Assembly: GCA_016709545.1 (NCBI GenBank) | Contig: JADJMO010000023.1 | Location: forward strand, 161,297 to 225,296 | Direction of reading: 5' to 3' | Length of the DNA: 64,000 nt | Source of the DNA: Myxococcales bacterium | Lineage (GTDB): Bacteria > Myxococcota_A > Polyangia > Polyangiales > JADJMO01 | Made by a program: the position numbers and the translations under genes | Shown: one piece after another, positions 1 to 10,010 of the stretch | How positions within the stretch are numbered: the first letter of the stretch is position 1 | Layout of the letters: every line of letters begins with the position of its first letter | The notes under the pieces: generated by a model | What the model saw: the letters and a program-made list of their open reading frames with translations, nothing else | Told to the model about the DNA's origin: nothing | The model's database searches: none

Positions 1-1
1 C

Positions 2-1552
2 GTGCGCGTGAAGGACGGCGCGATCGAGCGCGTGTACACGTCGCTCGACGGCCTCCCCGACACCCAGGCCTCGGCGCTCCTCGTCGAGCCCGACGGCGCG
101 TGGATCGGCACCGAGGGCGGCCTCGCGCGCCTCGCGAACGGCGTCGTGAGCGCGAAGGGCAAGGGCCACCCGCACGTGCGCGCGCTGCTCCGCTCCGGCA
201 GCGCGCTCTACGCGGGCACCTGGGGCGAGGGCCTGCTCCGCCTCGACGGCGACGCGCTCGCGCCGCTCGCCTTCGCGGCGCCGGGACCGCTCGCGCGCAG
301 CAAGGTGAGCTCGCTCGTGCTGCACGAGGGCACGCTCGTCGCGGGCACGATGGGCGGCGCGTACCGCCTCGAGGGCGGCGCGTTGCGCGCGGTCGTGAAG
401 GACGGCCCCCTCGACGTGTTCGCGCTCGGGACCCACGGCGGTCGCCTGTGGATCGGCGCGCTCGACGGCGTGCGCACCCTCGGCCCGGGCGGCCTGCGCT
501 TCGAGGCCAACGACGACGTGCGCGCGTTCGCCGCGACCGGCAGCGACCTGTGGGCCGGCGCCTTCTCGTCGGGGCTCCTGCACCCCGGCAAGGCAGGGCT
601 CGTGAAGCTCCCGCTCGCGAGCGTCCCGGGCCACGTGCAGGCGCTCGGCGTGAGCGCCGCCGCGCGGTGCATCGGCACGCGCGAGGGCCTGTTCGTCGGC
701 GTCGGCGGCGGCGCGCTCGCGCCCGTCACGCGGGCCGAACTCCCGAGCAACGACCTCGTCGCGCTGGCCGCGATCGGCGCGCGCACCTTCGTCGGTACCT
801 ACGACCGCGGCCTCGCGGTCATCGAGGGTGGCGTGGTCAAGGTGATCGCCGGCGTCGACCCGCGCGTGAACGCGCTCACCGTGGACGGCGAGAAGCTCTG
901 GGTGGGCACTGCGCGCGGCCTCTACGCGGTCGACGCCAAGAACGCCGTCGTCGCCCACGTCGGCGAGACCGAGGGCTTGCCCGCGGGCGACGTGCACGCG
1001 CTCGCGCCGCTCGCCGGCGGCGGCGTGTTCGTGGGCACCGCGAAGGGCGCCGCGCTCGTGCGCGGTGGCGCCGTGACGGTGCTCGGCAAGAAGCAGGGCC
1101 TCGGCGGCGAGGCGGCGTGGGCCGTGCTCGAGACGGCGGATGGCGCCAAGTGGGTCGGCACGAGCGCGGGCCTCTTCGTGCTGCGCAAGGCGGCCAAGGT
1201 GTGGGAGCGCTACTCCCACGTCTCGGGGCACCTGCCCGACGACTGGGTCACGGCCCTCGTCGCGAAGGGCGACAAGGTGTTCGTGGGCACCTACGCGGGC
1301 GGCGTGGTCGAGGCCTCGCTCGGTCCGAAGCTGGCGGCGACGCCCCTCGGCGGCGGGATGGTCAACCTCGCGGGGCTCTCCTTCGACGGCGACACGTTGC
1401 TCGTCGCCACCATGGACGGCCTCCTCGCGCGCAAGGCCTCCGGGCCGCTGGTCGCCCGCCCCGGCGCGCTCGGGCGCGACGTGACCGCGGCGCTGCGCAC
1501 GCCGAGCGGCCTGTTCGTCGCGAGTCGGCGCGGCCTCTCGCGCGGGCCCTGA
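2..1552 (+). CDS. Beta-propeller protein (two-component-regulator-propeller type), 5' partial
   Basis: The reading frame is open from the first bases of the window, so the true start lies upstream and only the C-terminal 516 residues are seen. It is built from roughly 40-residue repeats that carry variants of W-I/V-G-T followed by a Gly-Leu-hydrophobic turn (for example WIGTEGGLARL and WVGTARGLYAV). This is the signature of Reg_prop-type propeller blades, which usually serve as extracytoplasmic sensing or protein-binding modules. No kinase, HTH or membrane segment follows the propeller in the visible part. It ends in TGA shortly before the PilZ gene on the same strand. The ligand is unknown, and the upstream part may carry the domain that decides function. 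Confidence 0.7.
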   Translation: MRVKDGAIERVYTSLDGLPDTQASALLVEPDGAWIGTEGGLARLANGVVSAKGKGHPHVRALLRSGSALYAGTWGEGLLRLDGDALAPLAFAAPGPLARSKVSSLVLHEGTLVAGTMGGAYRLEGGALRAVVKDGPLDVFALGTHGGRLWIGALDGVRTLGPGGLRFEANDDVRAFAATGSDLWAGAFSSGLLHPGKAGLVKLPLASVPGHVQALGVSAAARCIGTREGLFVGVGGGALAPVTRAELPSNDLVALAAIGARTFVGTYDRGLAVIEGGVVKVIAGVDPRVNALTVDGEKLWVGTARGLYAVDAKNAVVAHVGETEGLPAGDVHALAPLAGGGVFVGTAKGAALVRGGAVTVLGKKQGLGGEAAWAVLETADGAKWVGTSAGLFVLRKAAKVWERYSHVSGHLPDDWVTALVAKGDKVFVGTYAGGVVEASLGPKLAATPLGGGMVNLAGLSFDGDTLLVATMDGLLARKASGPLVARPGALGRDVTAALRTPSGLFVASRRGLSRGP

Positions 1553-1592
1553 ACCGCTTTCCGCACCGCGCGCGACCGCGTATCCTCCCTCC

Positions 1593-1958
1593 ATGCCCGA
1601 TTCCGAGCGTCGCAGTGCGTCTCGCTTGCCGGTCCTCCTCGGTGCAGAGATCGAGACCCCCGACGGCCGCGTCCGCAGCGCCGTCTCCAAGGACGCGAGC
1701 CCCACCGGGCTCTTGCTCCTCACGCGGGCCGAGCTCGCCATCGGCGACAAGGTCCGCCTCCACGTGCATCGCTCCGACACCGCGCTGCCTCCGCTCGAGG
1801 TGGTGGGCCAGGTGGTGCGCAGCGAAGCGCTCGACGAGAGCGAGGCGCTCCTCTGGCGCCGCAAGGTGGCCGTCGCCATCGAGGACATGCCGCCCGAGCT
1901 GTTCGCCGACGCCCGCGAGCTCGCCGAGCACCAGGCCAAGATCTACCACACGAAGTAG
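1593..1958 (+). CDS. PilZ-domain protein
   Basis: This is a 121-residue single-domain protein, the usual length for a stand-alone PilZ domain. The two c-di-GMP-binding elements are visible: an Arg-rich N-terminal stretch (ERRSASRLPV, residues 4-13) and the D/NxSxxG element (DASPTG, about residues 33-38), followed by beta strands with a conserved Val-Gly-Val pattern. PilZ proteins bind cyclic di-GMP and pass the signal to motility, polysaccharide or regulatory partners. The partner cannot be told from the neighbours. The ATG at 1593 lies 40 bases after the preceding gene, so it could be read as an operon with it or from its own promoter. Confidence 0.85.
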   Translation: MPDSERRSASRLPVLLGAEIETPDGRVRSAVSKDASPTGLLLLTRAELAIGDKVRLHVHRSDTALPPLEVVGQVVRSEALDESEALLWRRKVAVAIEDMPPELFADARELAEHQAKIYHTK

Positions 1959-2134
1959 CCTCGCACGCTCGCGTCCGCATGAGTCGGCGAGGTCGTTCGT
2001 TCGTTTCGCCGACCCTCGATCGTCGTCGCCCCCCACGGCCACGATCGTGACGGAATGCGACGACGCTTCTGCAGCACCTCGTCGCACACGTCGACGTGCT
2101 TGCTCGATCGCGGCTCGTTTGGGAGGCTGCTGTC

Positions 2135-5100
2135 ATGGGCTGGAAGATGCTGGCCGCGCTCGCCGCGGTCCTCGGTGCTTCATGTGTCGTCGACGCTCCC
2201 GCCACCGACGCGTCGGCCGGTACCTCCGCGCTCCTCGCGCGCACGCCGGCCTTCGCGGAGCGCCTCGCGCACGCGACGCCGTTCGCGCGCGCGGCCAGCG
2301 GCGACGCGACGGGTGGCGTGGGGCTCGTCACGCGCCTCGGCGCTCGGCACGGCGGAGCGTGGACGCTCTCGCTCGACGGCGCCGACGTGCTGCGCCTCCG
2401 ACCCCACGGCGCCGACGCTCCGCTCTCGTTCGACGGAAGCGTCGCGGTCTACCGCGACACGCAGGCGGCGGTCGACACCGCGATCGCCGCGGGCCCGGAC
2501 GCGATGGAGTGGTTCTACGTCGCGCACCGCGCCGAGCCGCTGCGGATGGAGCTCGACGTCGAGTCGTTCGCAGGCCTCGGCGAGCCCCGCCCGTTCATGG
2601 GGGGCCTCGAGTGGCGCGACGAGAAGGGACCGCGCCTGCGCATGCCCGCGCCGTACGCGGTCGACGCGCGGGGCGAGCGGCGCGCCGTGCAGGTCGAGTA
2701 CGTCGGAGGCAAGCTCGTCGTCTCGCTCGATGCGCGCTCGCTCACCGCGCCCATCGTCGTCGATCCCGCGGTCGAGGCGGTGCGGTGGACGCTGATCACG
2801 CCGACCCCTGGCAAGGAGCACGGCACCGCGGTGCTCGGTGGACACCTCTGGGTCCAGCCCTACAACGACGACGTCCTCTGGGAGCTCGATGGCACGAACT
2901 GGATCGCCCACAAGCCCAAGTTCCGGCCGCCGCGCGGCAACCGCGAGATCGCCGCCGTGGGTTCGCGGCTCGCGTCGTGGGACGGGAACGGCGCCGAGGT
3001 GTGGGAGTACGACGGCGCCGCGTGGACGCGCTTCACGCCGAGCTCGGGCCCGGCTGCGCGCAACTCGCCCGCGTTCGGCTCGTTCGGGGGCAAGGCCGTG
3101 GCGTTCGGCGGCTACACGCTCGGCGTCGGTGGCGGCGAGCAGACCGACACCTGGGAGTGGTCCGCGGGTGCGTGGACCAAGAAGGCCCCGGCCACCTCGC
3201 CCACCAAGGCGAGCCAGTGCCATCAGATGCTGGAGATCGGTGGCAAGGCCTACCTCTATGCGGCGCCCGAGCTGTGGAGCTGGGACGGCAGCAACTGGAC
3301 GAAGGCGAGCAGCGGCGGCGCGTCGATCTACGACGACGGCACGCTCACCGCGGTGGGCGACAAGCCGGCCCTCGTCGGCGGCGGCTCCTCGATGCGTGGG
3401 TGTTCGACGGCACCTCGTGGGCGAAGACGACCGGCGTCACCACCGAGGTCATCAAGAAGGCGCGGGCGGGCACCGCGGGCGGCAAGATGTTCGTCGTCTC
3501 GCAGACGCGCACCTGGACCTTCGACGGCACCAAGCTGACGACCGCCTTCGACCACGCGATCCCCACCAACGTCTCGGCGATGGTCGCCGTCGGCACCAAG
3601 CTCGTCGCGCTCGGCGGCACGCTCGGCGACGAGACCTGGGAGTACGACGGCACCAGGTGGCAGGAGAAGAAGCCGACCACGAAGCTGCCCGGTCGACGCA
3701 ACCCGGCGATGGCCGCGCTCGGCACCAAGGCTGTGGTGTTCGGTGGCCGCGACTCCACCACCTACGATCTGCTCGCCGACACCTGGGAGTGGGACGGCAC
3801 CGACTGGAAGAAGCTCACACCGACGACCAGCCCGACCGGGCGCGAGTACCACACGATGGCGACGTTCGGCACCAAGGTCGTCATGTACGGCGGCGGCGGC
3901 CTCGTGGGCGGCGAGCACTGGGAGTGGGACGGCGCCACCTGGAAGCAGCTGACCCTCGTCCCGAACCCGGGCTCTCGATACCAGCCCGCGATGGCGACCG
4001 TCTCCGGCAAGCTCCTGCTCAGCGGGGGGATCTTCAGCGCGAGCGCCACCAGCCCCGCAGGTCCTTTCGACCTGTGGGAGTACAACGGCACCAGCTGGAC
4101 GCCGAAGACGGCGATGCACGCGCCAGCGACGGCCACGGGCAGCGTCCTCGCGTCGTTCGGCACCCGCGCGATCCTGCAGGGCGGCTGGCTCGTCGACGAG
4201 ACCTGGCTGTGGGACGGCACCGACTGGTCGCGACTCCCGACTGCGGGCATCAGCCCCGACCCGCGCACGACCGCCAGCGCGGCGGTGCTCGGCGGTGACC
4301 TCTACCTCACCGGCGGTTCGGCGTTGAGCGGGTACTGGTTCAGCGACGAGTTCTGGCGCATGCGCTTCGGCAAGGCGCAGGGCGTCGCGTGCACCAGCGA
4401 CGCCGATTGCGCGTCCAACGCGTGCACCGATGGCGTGTGCTGCGGTGCGGCTTGCAAGGGCGCGTGTGAGGCCTGCAACGAGCCCGGGTTCGTCGGTGAG
4501 TGCGTCCCCGTGATCGGTGCTCCACGCACCAGTCATCCGAGCTGCCCGACCGCGGGCGCAGGCGGCCCCTGCGCCGCGCGGTGCGACGGCAGCTCGCGCA
4601 CCGCGTGCGTGTTCGCCAAGACCGGCGTCTCGTGCGGCAAGGTCGCCTGCGCCAAGGGCATCGCGACCAAGGTCGGCGCGTGCGACGGGGCCGGTGCCTG
4701 CAGCGACGCCCCGACCTCGTGCGCGCCCTACGGGTGCAAGGACGAGACGGCCTGCGCCACCGGCTGCACGACCGACGCCGACTGCGCCGCGACCGCGCAC
4801 TGCACCGCGGGCGCCTGCGTGCCCAAGAAGCTCGACGGGGTCACCTCTTCGGACCCGACCGAGTGCGCGAGCGGCAACGTCGCCGACGGCGTCTGCTGCA
4901 ACAAGCCCTGCGGCGGCGCCTGCGAAGCGTGCGATCTGCCCGCCACCCTCGGCTCGTGCACCCCGGTGCTCGGCAAGGCGCGTCACGGCGCGTGCCCCGC
5001 GCCGAGCGGGGGTAGCGCGTGCGCCGCCACCCTGTGCGACGGCGTCGTCGGCGCGTCGTGCGCAGGCTTCGTCGGCGTCGACGTCGCGTGCCGGCCGCGG

Positions 5101-5574
5101 AGCTGCACCGATGGCGTCGAGACCCTGCCGGCGAGCTGCGCGGGCACCGGCAGCTGCCCCGCGCTCGAGACCAAGACCTGCGCGCCGTTCCGCTGCGGCG
5201 ACACGGCGTGCAAGACCAAGTGCGCGGCCGACGCCGACTGCGTCGAGAACTTCAAGTGCGACGTCGCGAGCGGCGCGTGCCTCGACGGCGCCACGTGCGA
5301 CGGCGACCACACGGTTCGCGGCGCCAAGGGCGGCGACATCGACTGCACGCCCTACCGGTGCGCCGGCGCCTCGTGCCGCACGAGCTGTGGCTCTTCGGCC
5401 GACTGCGTGACGGGGCACCTCTGCGACCCGGCGAGCAGCGTCTGCATCCCGGCGACCGCCGACGCTCCCGTCGACGGCGGTGGCGGGTGCACCACGAGCC
5501 GCGGCTCCCGCACCCGCTCCGGCGCGCTCCTCCTGTTCGCGGCGATCGGCTCGCTCGTGCTCCGTCGGCGTCGC
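2135..5574 (+). CDS. Kelch-type lipoprotein with Cys-rich half and MYXO-CTERM-like tail (frame break near 3390)
   Basis: The ATG at 2135 is chosen over 2096 because GGGAGG precedes it by about 8 bases and it opens directly into a lipoprotein signal (MGWKMLAALAAVLGASC). Residues about 30-210 form an N-terminal domain shared with the next gene. Kelch-like blades follow (repeated WE-W/Y-DG-x-x-W and GG motifs). The second half is Cys-rich (CxxDADC, DGVCC, ACEAC units). It closes with Gly-Gly-Gly-Cys, a hydrophobic helix and an RRRR cluster, the MYXO-CTERM sorting pattern. The frame shifts back by one base near 3390, in the middle of a blade, while homology continues, so a one-base deletion in the sequence is likely. 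No stop follows the RRRR cluster: the frame continues into the paralog that follows. Confidence 0.7.
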
Positions 5575-8500
5575 GCCCTCGGCTTCGTCGCGGCCAGCGC
5601 GGCGGTGTCGTGCTCCACCGCCGAGACGCCTCGCGACCCCGTCGCGACCGACCTCGCCCCCCTGCGCGCCGATGGCGAGATGGCCGCGCGGCTCGCGAAG
5701 GGCCTGGCCTTCGAGCCCGGTTCGACCGCGTTCGTCGCCCGCTCGGCAGGCGGACGCGTCGAGGCGCCGCGCTCCGCCGACCTCCCGCTCACCCTCCACG
5801 GCGCGCGCGCGTTCGGCGTGGACTTCGTCGGCGCAGCGAAGGTCGCCCCCACCGTCGAAGGCGGCGCGCTCGTCTACCGCGACGCCTACCCGTCGACCGA
5901 CGCCGTGGTCGTCGCCGCCCCCGACGGCACCGTGGAGGTGGCCTGGATCGCCCGCGACGCCCGCGCGCCGCGCAGCTTCTCCCTCCGGCTGCCGAGCGCC
6001 CTCCGACCCCGCGTCGAGGGCAGCGCGGTGCTCCTCGCCGACGAGCAAGGCACCACCGTCGCGGGCCTGCGTCCGGCGCACGCGCGCGACCACGCGGGTC
6101 GTCGCTTCGCGCTCACCCCGCGCCTCGAGGGGTCGACGTACACGCTCGACGTTCCGGCGGACGCGGCGCTCCCCGTCGCCATCGACCCCGTTCTCGAGAC
6201 GTTCTCGTGGACCAAGCTGCCCGGCTTCGTGCCCGTGCGCGAGAAGGTGAGCGCGGCCGAGCTCGCCGGCAAGGTCGTGGCCGTCGGGGCGGGTGGCGAT
6301 ACGTGGACCTGGAACCCGACCAGCGGGTGGGCCGACACGGGCGCGCGCAGCGTGCTCGTCGGCAACGGCTGCAACGACATGGCGCAGCTCGGGGGCAAGC
6401 TCGTCCGCCTCGGCAACAGCTTCGTGACCTGGTTCTTCGACGGCACGAGCTGGAGCGCGATCGGGATCTCGCCGGCGCCGAGCCCCCGCACGTGCGCGGC
6501 GATGGCGTCGAACGCGGGGAAGATCCTCCTGTACGGAGGCGTGCACGCCCCCGATGGCGCGGTGCTGTCCGACACCTGGGAGTTCGACGGCAGCAAATGG
6601 ACCCAGCTCTCCCCGACCACCTCCCCCGGGTACGAGGAACGGCCACAGTTGATGGCGAACACGGCAGGCGCGGTCCTCCGTGCCGGCGCCGAGACCTTCC
6701 AGTGGATCAGCGGCAACTGGGTCAAGGTCGGCAACTACCAGGCCGTCAACGGTACCCTCGGCGTGGGCGCCGCCAAACCGACCATCGTCGACATTGCAGG
6801 CGGTGGCGTCTGGGAGTTCGCCGGCAGCAGTTGGGTACTCAAGCCGATCCCCGGCAGCCCGCCGAGGGTGAAGGGTGTGAGCAGCGTCAATGGTCACGTC
6901 CTCGTCTTCAACGACGGCGACCCGACCACCGGCACCCACGACACGTGGGACTACGATGGCACGGCCTTCACCAAGACCACGCAGCTGGCCGTCCCGCCCT
7001 CGAGGGGCGTGGCCGCGTATGGCGGTGGCAAGGTCGTGGCGGAGGGCACACTCGGCACGTGGGAGTGGTCGGGCAGCCGCTGGACGCGCCGGTCGACGGT
7101 CGACCCCGGGGCAGGGCTCTACCGGGGCACCCTCTACGGCCTCGACGACCGCGCCGCGCACGTCGACTTCGACGCGCGCGACTGGAAGGACTGGGACGGC
7201 ACGAACTGGACGACGCGCACGCTCACCAAGTGGCCCGACGCGCGCGACGACTTCGGCTCGGCCGGCCTCGGCACCAAGGTGCTCCTCCAGGGCGGCGGCT
7301 ACTCGGGTGGCCCGAGCGGCTACGTCTCGACCGCCGAGACCTGGGAGTGCAGCTCCTCGTCGTGCGTCGTCAAGCCCACCACCGTCACGCCCACTGCGTT
7401 CCGAGGGACCATGGCGCGCCACGGCACGAGCGTGACCCTCGCGCGCGTCGGGTCCCCCTTCTGGTACGGCGCGATCGGCACGGTCTGGACCTGGACCGGC
7501 AGCGACTGGGCCGCGAAGACTCCTGTCCTCGAGCCGCCGGGGGTCTACGACGCACGGTTCGTGAACCTGGGTGGGCGCGCGCTCTACTACGGCGGCTCCA
7601 CGCCCGATCCCGTCAACGACGTCGCGTGGACCTGGGACGGCGCCACCTGGGCCAAGATCGTGCCCTCGACGCCGGTGCCGAACGGCACGCTCGTCCTCTC
7701 CGGAGGCGCACCGCTGGTGGTCGATCAAGGCGCCATGTGGAAGGGCGCCCTGCTCGGCGCCAAGGGCGGAGACTGCACCGTCGGCGGCGACTGCCTCTCG
7801 GGTCTGTGCGTCGACGGCAAGTGCTGCGACGGCGCGTGCACCGGCCAGTGCGAGGCGTGCAACGTCGTGGGCAAGGAGGGCACCTGCTCCCCGGTGACGG
7901 GCGCGCCCGTTGGCGCTCGCACCGCATGCACGAGCTCGCCCACCGCGTGCGGGCTCGCGTGCGACGGCGCCTCTCGCACCGCGTGCGCGCTCCCCAAGTC
8001 GGGCACCGCGTGCGGCGCCCCCAAGTGCAAGGACGGCATCGCGGCCTTACCCGGCACCTGCGACGGCGCAGGCGCGTGCGTCACCACGACCAAGACCTGC
8101 GCGCCGTTCCGCTGCGCGGGTGACGCGTGCGCGACGAGCTGCGTCGTGGACTACGACTGCGACCCGAGCGCGTACTGCGACGCGGGCGCGTGCGTGGCCA
8201 AGAAGAAGGCGGGCGACGCCGCCACCGAGGGCCGCACCTGCGCGACGGGCTACGCCGCCGACGGCGTGTGCTGCAACACGGCGTGCACCGGCGTCTGCGA
8301 GGCCTGCGACGCCGACGCGACGAAGGGCACCTGCACCCCGCGCGCGGGCGCAGCCAGGCACGGCGCCTGCCCGAAGCCCGCGAGCAGCGATCCGTGCGTC
8401 GCGACCGCCTGCGACGGCAAGGTGGGCAACGTCTGCGCGGCGTACCCGGGGCCCGAGGTCGCTTGCGGCACCGCGGGGTGCGCCGACGGCGTCGAGCGCC

Positions 8501-8940
8501 GCGCGGTGAGCTGCGCGGGCGTCGGCGCCTGCCCGCTGCCCGAGACCAAGAAGTGCGCGCCCTACGTGTGCGGCGACGCCACCTGCCTCACGGCGTGCAC
8601 GGAGGACAAGCAGTGCGCCCCCGGCAACCGGTGCAAGGAGGGCAAGTGCGCCTCGAGCTCCACGTGCGAGGGTGATCACTTCGTCGTGAGCCCTTCGGGC
8701 ACCAAGACCAACTGCGCGCCGTTCCGCTGCGCCGATGGCGCCTGCGTGGAGAAGTGCAGCGACAGCACGGTCTGCCTCGCGGGCTACGCGTGCGACACGG
8801 CCTCCGGCAAGTGTGCGCCCGCGAGCGCGCCCGTCGCCGAGGACGGCGGCTGCGCGGTGCGCCCCGGGTCGGGATCGAGCGCGCCCCTCGCGGTGGCGCT
8901 GTCGCTGCTGCTCGTGCTCCGTCGCCGCCGCGTCAGGTAG
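5575..8940 (+). CDS. Kelch-type Cys-rich protein with MYXO-CTERM tail, tandem paralog of the preceding gene
   Basis: This segment repeats the domain order of the preceding gene: a lipobox-like stretch (AASAAVSC), the shared N-terminal domain, kelch-type blades between about 6200 and 7740, a Cys-rich region with DGVCC, CEAC and CAPFRC units, then a Gly-Gly-Cys, a hydrophobic helix and RRRRVR at the C-terminus. No start codon of its own is visible at the junction: the frame is continuous with the upstream gene, and only a GTG inside the would-be signal peptide could start it. Either two genes were fused by loss of the stop, spacer and start, or bases are missing from the sequence. The tail predicts surface anchoring by the myxobacterial sorting route. 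The kelch blades suggest protein or glycan binding. Confidence 0.7.
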   Translation, partial: ALGFVAASAAVSCSTAETPRDPVATDLAPLRADGEMAARLAKGLAFEPGSTAFVARSAGGRVEAPRSADLPLTLHGARAFGVDFVGAAKVAPTVEGGALVYRDAYPSTDAVVVAAPDGTVEVAWIARDARAPRSFSLRLPSALRPRVEGSAVLLADEQGTTVAGLRPAHARDHAGRRFALTPRLEGSTYTLDVPADAALPVAIDPVLETFSWTKLPGFVPVREKVSAAELAGKVVAVGAGGDTWTWNPTSGWADTGARSVLVGNGCNDMAQLGGKLVRLGNSFVTWFFDGTSWSAIGISPAPSPRTCAAMASNAGKILLYGGVHAPDGAVLSDTWEFDGSKWTQLSPTTSPGYEERPQLMANTAGAVLRAGAETFQWISGNWVKVGNYQAVNGTLGVGAAKPTIVDIAGGGVWEFAGSSWVLKPIPGSPPRVKGVSSVNGHVLVFNDGDPTTGTHDTWDYDGTAFTKTTQLAVPPSRGVAAYGGGKVVAEGTLGTWEWSGSRWTRRSTVDPGAGLYRGTLYGLDDRAAHVDFDARDWKDWDGTNWTTRTLTKWPDARDDFGSAGLGTKVLLQGGGYSGGPSGYVSTAETWECSSSSCVVKPTTVTPTAFRGTMARHGTSVTLARVGSPFWYGAIGTVWTWTGSDWAAKTPVLEPPGVYDARFVNLGGRALYYGGSTPDPVNDVAWTWDGATWAKIVPSTPVPNGTLVLSGGAPLVVDQGAMWKGALLGAKGGDCTVGGDCLSGLCVDGKCCDGACTGQCEACNVVGKEGTCSPVTGAPVGARTACTSSPTACGLACDGASRTACALPKSGTACGAPKCKDGIAALPGTCDGAGACVTTTKTCAPFRCAGDACATSCVVDYDCDPSAYCDAGACVAKKKAGDAATEGRTCATGYAADGVCCNTACTGVCEACDADATKGTCTPRAGAARHGACPKPASSDPCVATACDGKVGNVCAAYPGPEVACGTAGCADGVERRAVSCAGVGACPLPETKKCAPYVCGDATCLTACTEDKQCAPGNRCKEGKCASSSTCEGDHFVVSPSGTKTNCAPFRCADGACVEKCSDSTVCLAGYACDTASGKCAPASAPVAEDGGCAVRPGSGSSAPLAVALSLLLVLRRRRVR

Positions 8941-9835
8941 GCGGCGGCGGGAGGATCGACTGGGTGCGGAGGGTCTGCGCGATCGCGAGGAAGGCCTTCT
9001 CGTCGGCGACCTTGCCCGCGTCGCGCAGCACGTCGACCAGATCGAGCACGTAGGGGAGGGCGCGCCGCGGCGTGCCCCCGTGGTTCGCGTCCACCAGCAG
9101 CACCGCTCGGCGGCAGCAGTACTCGGCCGCGTCGAGGTTCGCGACGTGGCGGTACGCGCGCCCCAGGAGGCGCAGGAGCGGCGCGAGGCCGCTCGACTCG
9201 ATGCCCTCGAGCTGGGCGCGGAGGCGCACCGCGCGCTCGAAGCAGCGGAGCGCATCGTACCAGCGCGCCTCTTGCTCGTAGAGCTCGCCGAGCGCCACGA
9301 GCTCCTCGACCATGTGCGGGAGGTGCTCCGGCCCGGCGCCGTGCAGCACCGCGAGGGCGCGCTTGAGGACCTCCTCGCTGTGCGCGAGGTCCCGGGCGCC
9401 GTCGTGCCGGAGGTCGTGGTAGAGGTGGTAGAGGTGATCCATCGAGTCGGCGATCTCGGGCGCCTGCGCGCCGAGCGCGGTCTCGCGTAGGCGGAGGCCG
9501 TTCACGAACGCCTGCTCCGCGTGGGCCAGATCGCCGATCTTCTCGTAGGCGATCCCCATCCAGTCGAGCACCTCGGCGGCGCGCCGGCGCTCGGCTTCGT
9601 GCGGCGCGAGACCCTTGTAGGCGGCAGCGAGCGGGTCGAGCGCCTCCTTCACCTTGTCGGTGCGCACCAGCACCTCGCCGAGGGTCGCGAGCCCCCGCGC
9701 CGCGTCGACGCTGCCTTCGCCGTGCAGCTTCACGAAGTCGGCCAGCGCCTCGCGGGCGAGGGCCTCCGCCTCGTCGTTCTTCTTCGCGCGAACCAGGGCA
9801 CGGCACCCCTCGACGGCGTCTTGGACGTGGGTCAT
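8933..9835 (-). CDS. Tetratricopeptide-repeat protein
   Basis: This 300-residue helical protein is made of TPR-like pairs. Typical patterns include repeated A-x-x-Y/G-A segments such as YEKIGDLAHAEQAFVNGL and YDALRCFERAVRLR, and the spacing (about 42 residues) fits kinesin-light-chain-type TPRs. There is no signal peptide, so it is probably a cytoplasmic scaffold. The start at 9835 (ATG) is chosen because the protein becomes TPR-like immediately after it, whereas the upstream in-frame extension is low-complexity and overlaps the nifJ promoter region. Its stop overlaps the end of the convergent kelch gene by 8 bases. The partner is unknown. Confidence 0.8.
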   Translation of the reverse strand: MTHVQDAVEGCRALVRAKKNDEAEALAREALADFVKLHGEGSVDAARGLATLGEVLVRTDKVKEALDPLAAAYKGLAPHEAERRRAAEVLDWMGIAYEKIGDLAHAEQAFVNGLRLRETALGAQAPEIADSMDHLYHLYHDLRHDGARDLAHSEEVLKRALAVLHGAGPEHLPHMVEELVALGELYEQEARWYDALRCFERAVRLRAQLEGIESSGLAPLLRLLGRAYRHVANLDAAEYCCRRAVLLVDANHGGTPRRALPYVLDLVDVLRDAGKVADEKAFLAIAQTLRTQSILPPPPT

Positions 9836-10010
9836 GGAGCCGAACAGAGCAATCGTCCTGCCAGCGACGGGAAGCCGGAGCGTGGACCGCAATCCGGCCT
9901 CCCGAACACGCATACCTTGCGTCGAGCGAGGCGATTGCAGCATCGCTCCTCGCCACCGACGCACCTGCACCTCTCGCCCCCTGGGCGCGACGCTTGCACA
10001 CGGGGGCCCC

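Noticed and set aside
100..2134. Upstream extension of the kelch frame
   Set aside because: It overlaps the propeller and PilZ genes in another frame and is Arg-rich noise; the lipoprotein signal and ribosome site at 2135 give a better start.
3328..7728. Very long open frame (about 1466 codons) on the minus strand
   Set aside because: It is antisense to the kelch/Cys-rich genes, has the Arg/Ala-rich composition of a shadow frame, and has no ribosome site. High GC makes such frames common here.
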